Assembly: GCA_902779075.1 (NCBI GenBank)
Contig: CACZAK010000306.1
Location: forward strand, 1 to 5,765
Direction of reading: 5' to 3'
DNA length: 5,765 bases
DNA from: an uncultured bacterium
Lineage (GTDB): Bacteria; Verrucomicrobiota; Kiritimatiellia; RFP12; UBA1067
Part shown: in pieces, positions 4,601 to 5,765 of the stretch
How the letters are laid out: every line of letters starts with the position of its first letter
Numbering within the stretch: the stretch's first letter is position 1
Position numbers and translations under genes: made by a program
Notes under the pieces: generated by a model
Database searches by the model: none
What the model was told of the DNA's origin: nothing
What the model saw: the letters and a program-made list of their open reading frames with translations, nothing else

Positions 4601-5765
4601 ATCCCGTACGTCCCCGCGTTCATCGACGGCGCGGAGACGGCTACGGGCGACATCACGGTGAGCGGCGAAATGACTGCCGGCCCGATCACCCTCACGGGTG
4701 CGAACGACTACACCTTCAAGGGCACGGGTACCATCGCGGGCGGCGACAAGGTCACGTTCGGCGGCACGGGCACGATCACGCTCGACGGCGCGAACTTCGG
4801 CGGACAGGACATCGTCATCACCAACGGACAGAAGGTTGTCCTTGGTTTCAACGCCGGGCCCAACTCCTTCGGCACCGACAGCGGCTCGTCTGGCGGCAAG
4901 GTGACGATTGCGGAAGGTTCGCAGTTAAACGTCAATGACACGCTCGTCGTGGGCGGCAACACGAATCCACGTTGCGAGATTACCCAGCTCAAGACGTTCG
5001 TCATCGCTGGCGATGGGGCGGACGGACGCGGCGCGCTCGTGAACGATGTGCTTGACGGTCGTACCTCGCACAGCTATGCCAACGCTGCACTCCGCCGCGT
5101 GGAACTCGCGGACGACGCGACCATCGGCGGATCGGACCGCCTCGACCTGCGTACGCGCGGCGGCACGGCGGCGACGGCCACGCCCGGCATCTACGGCCCC
5201 GGCAAGACGCTCACTATCAAGAACAGCGTTTGGTTCGCCAGCTGGAGCCAGCCTATCGACGTGGGCGCGATCGTGATTCCGGCGGGCGGAATGTTCCTGC
5301 CCGTGCAGATGACGGAGGCCATGTTCAACATCCCGGGCGGCATCACGCTGGACGGCGGCCTTATCGACCACTACCAGAATACGTATCCCGCGAACGTGCC
5401 GTTCTACGTGACGGCGAACGGCGGCACGTTCCAGTCGGGCGGCGGTGCATCTACGGTCAAGGGTGATGTAAACGTTGCCTCCGGTGCGACGCTTGCGCTT
5501 ATCGGCGACAAGAACGTCACCTACTCTGGCGCGTTCAACGCGAACGGCGCGGCGATCACGCACTCCAACAGCGCGACGACGTACTTCACTGGCACGTCGT
5601 CCGGCAACCTCGACATCACGCAGACCGCCGGCACGGTGCAGCTGCAGAACAAGGTCGAAGGCACCGTGGCGGTGACGAAATCGGGCGGCGACCTCTATCT
5701 GCGCACCGGATTCTCCAACGACACGGTGAACGTCACGCAGACGGGCGGCAACTTCCGCTTCTACA
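1532..5765 (+). CDS. Giant exported β-solenoid surface protein with two jelly-roll (ConA/LamG-like) domains, 3' end outside window
   Basis: ATG 1532 opens a frame with no stop to the window end (1411 codons). Residues 1-46 are a signal peptide. Residues about 49-247 are a jelly-roll domain of the type opening LPxGYTxxxYI (49-59) and closing PAKRDADGELGLYDLV (214-229). Residues about 248-590 are β-helical, with short glycine-rich strands. Residues about 664-867 are a second jelly roll, with LIWLDASD (664-671), YHFHRG (765-770), GRNGGREISEL (832-842) and IEAYLAAKWMG (857-867). From W996 follow autotransporter-associated β-strand repeats (GWNATSANWL at 1005-1014; 1052-1105) and further coils to the edge. 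Such proteins are typically exported adhesins or glycan binders; function and anchoring here are inferred, and no catalytic motif was seen. It has its own promoter and RBS, and a G9 tract at codons 10-13. Confidence 0.9.
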   Translation, partial: MEKLICNSRRGGAKTSRFAWFVALVRKVATSATLPAVLALTVTALGDGLPAGYTQVPYIQANGNCQIQTGIVPNSTDKVELSWRPTVVSGNQGLWCSRDSSAKNTFTAFMIANQVRLDRNASSVTCTGALLAGTNYTVVADYATLVGVVTNDISHTELTRGTMPSGDYTPTAELCLFASHQGAPTTSFANAGSWACYSFKLSDSVGNLRLNLVPAKRDADGELGLYDLVRSTFLTNCNSGVFTTTGSMTITPSDPLWGRALTIAENVTIDAGDGATWPGAITVGAGGSLTTRGSINVTGAVAVDAGASLTLESGVQYFAFSAAGAMKGSLTIAAPAILKMNRDEVIAGNWATIHLYGAIDSNGYRQRLDHTTFHLYDGSRIFGAGNGTYGALDFGYTSATTYPDASDYGRMVIHGTVTIDSVSRVRTGGTLHVACCENSSVSFNGGFNASSGNGSIVQVAATAEEGNASGTCANAFIEFSPINPAVTLSLASNARIALGNAAATYIVSSSAASLEFVADKATAFSRHVLVQTLPAITTSTATIRLTGDGTVALPSTAPAYPIEFAGAPLVIATNAPVALVAGSSVTVPTTVGVEDLAAGTAATIFTGADSSFDVSKISVKPAHNGVPFGDAAVASLSGTDVVTAGVPAYVSYGWVEPYIVAKALIWLDASDVANFEFKDNTFGLVTTWRDRSSYKRNATAYKLSRFDGIVYGTLGVADGVPAYLMGECNSGIDLSYSDMTLRTAFFVMSIRRDIAAFWLGYTGGYHFHRGSNGEYSYTSGGNQNNSWYCDGAKVAAVKTDLVPTDRHVYSVVTAANGTSNRLTSDRDATVAGRNGGREISELITFPTALSDSDRQTIEAYLAAKWMGANPTAAGTAGTYAVKGDLEVDDTISGTQNLDFAEGASVSISNPSSSAPMLSTTGAVTIPAGSPLAVSVDASNLAPGTYTVMQAGSGITDISQFNATATVGAGASASFAVVDGNLVMTITATSSATSQTWRPASSADLGWNATSANWLYDGGTTGGFIPYVPAFIDGAETATGDITVSGEMTAGPITLTGANDYTFKGTGTIAGGDKVTFGGTGTITLDGANFGGQDIVITNGQKVVLGFNAGPNSFGTDSGSSGGKVTIAEGSQLNVNDTLVVGGNTNPRCEITQLKTFVIAGDGADGRGALVNDVLDGRTSHSYANAALRRVELADDATIGGSDRLDLRTRGGTAATATPGIYGPGKTLTIKNSVWFASWSQPIDVGAIVIPAGGMFLPVQMTEAMFNIPGGITLDGGLIDHYQNTYPANVPFYVTANGGTFQSGGGASTVKGDVNVASGATLALIGDKNVTYSGAFNANGAAITHSNSATTYFTGTSSGNLDITQTAGTVQLQNKVEGTVAVTKSGGDLYLRTGFSNDTVNVTQTGGNFRFY
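1560..1568 (+). repeat. G9 homopolymer in the signal-peptide coding region, candidate phase-variation tract
   Basis: Nine consecutive G lie within codons 10-13 (AGG GGG GGG GCG) of the giant gene. Nine G keeps the 1411-codon frame open. One G fewer leads to a stop at 1656-1658, and one more to a stop at 1831-1833, so either slip would abolish the product. Elsewhere this gene prefers GGC for glycine and rarely uses GGG or AGG, so the run is not explained by codon preference. Homopolymeric G or C tracts early in surface-protein genes are the classical slipped-strand switch in Neisseria and Campylobacter. Actual variability is not shown here. Confidence 0.6.
1676..2272 (+). other. First ConA/LamG-like jelly-roll domain of the giant protein
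   Basis: This segment follows the signal peptide directly. The opening LPAGYTQVPYIQANG and closing YDLVRSTFLTNCNSGVF match the pattern of a jelly-roll domain common at the N-terminus of large surface proteins in gut Verrucomicrobiota and relatives (typical form: YTxLEYIESTGTQYIDTG ... RNSDGxxGxYDLV). This copy is divergent in the opening motif (QANGNCQIQTG). It probably binds sugars or protein, by fold analogy only. Confidence 0.6.
3509..4132 (+). other. Second, distinct jelly-roll domain of the giant protein
   Basis: The domain starts around ALIWLDASD and VTTWRDRSSYKRNAT and ends with the helix-like LSDSDRQTIEAYLAAKWMG. This ending is characteristic of LamG/ConA-like domains in large exported proteins of the planctomycete-verrucomicrobia group. 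The interior has unusually specific motifs: FHRG at 767-770 and GRNGGREISELITF at 832-845. It does not visibly resemble the first jelly roll, so it is a different subfamily rather than an internal duplication. Confidence 0.6.
4511..4846 (+). other. Autotransporter-associated β-strand repeat segment
   Basis: The segment begins at TWRPASSADLGWNATSANW, the W-x-n-W entry typical of these repeats. It continues through strands around ITLTGANDYTFKGTG, GTGTITLDGANFGGQD and GQKVVLG, matching the pattern in which alternating G/T/N turns punctuate short strands of a parallel β-helix. It marks the passage from the second jelly-roll section to a stalk-like section. No transporter β-barrel is visible because the C-terminus is outside the window. 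Confidence 0.6.
5609..5764 (+). repeat. Three successive 19-20-residue β-helix coils at the window edge
   Basis: Residues 1360-1371 (LDITQTAGTVQL), 1379-1390 (VAVTKSGGDLYL) and 1399-1410 (VNVTQTGGNFRF) align as x-[IV]-T-x-[TS]-[AG]-G-x-hydrophobic-x-hydrophobic, with a period of 19 then 20 residues. This is the pitch expected for one rung of a parallel β-helix. The array is cut by the window end and may continue. Confidence 0.55.

Noticed and set aside
3823..4695. Long open frame on the - strand opposite the second jelly-roll region (290 codons)
   Set aside because: It is antisense to a domain with clear motifs on the + strand. Its composition is a mirror of G+C-rich codons and no family is recognisable.
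4925..5563. 212-codon - strand open frame
   Set aside because: It is rich in R, V, A, D and H as expected for a reverse-complement shadow, and the + strand here encodes a regular β-helix.
1..5765. CRISPR array or phage/defence cassette
   Set aside because: No evenly spaced direct DNA repeats, and no integrase, nuclease or transposase motifs were found. Repetition in the window is at protein-domain level.

Overview
The window is high-GC bacterial DNA carrying parts of two large exported, β-rich surface-type proteins on the + strand, both in reading frame 2, separated by a 369-bp intergenic region. PA14-like modules, concanavalin A/LamG-like jelly rolls and autotransporter-associated β-strand repeats, together with G+C-rich intergenic palindromes, suggest a member of the Kiritimatiellota/Verrucomicrobiota/Lentisphaerota group, perhaps gut-associated. 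That placement is inference from family knowledge; no rRNA or housekeeping gene is present to confirm it.

Layout. Positions 2-1162 hold the last 386 residues of a protein whose beginning lies outside the window. It has the end of one PA14-like module, a second complete PA14-like module, then a β-strand-rich tail ending in an abrupt C-terminus with no recognisable anchor. Positions 1163-1531 are non-coding. They hold a candidate terminator hairpin just after the stop codon, further palindromes, a set of inverted sequence blocks resembling a small non-autonomous repeat element, and next to the second gene a good extended -10 promoter, a 13-bp palindrome at the predicted transcription start and a clear ribosome binding site. 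Positions 1532-5765 hold the first 1411 residues of a giant exported protein. It has a signal peptide, a jelly-roll domain, a β-helical stretch, a second unrelated-looking jelly-roll domain, then autotransporter-type β-strand repeats still continuing at the window edge.

The most notable feature is an uninterrupted run of nine G residues (1560-1568) at codons 10-13 of the giant gene, inside its signal-peptide region. Nine G keeps the gene open; losing or gaining one G would end translation at 1658 or 1833. This is the arrangement of a phase-variable (ON/OFF) surface-protein gene, though a single sequence cannot show that the tract varies.

The two proteins share building blocks: carbohydrate-binding-type domains mounted on β-solenoid stalks, and a similar short β module that appears to close each solenoid section. 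They are most simply read as members of one family of surface or secreted adhesins, or glycan-binding proteins, each with its own transcription signals. No RNA gene, CRISPR array, transposase or enzyme gene was seen.
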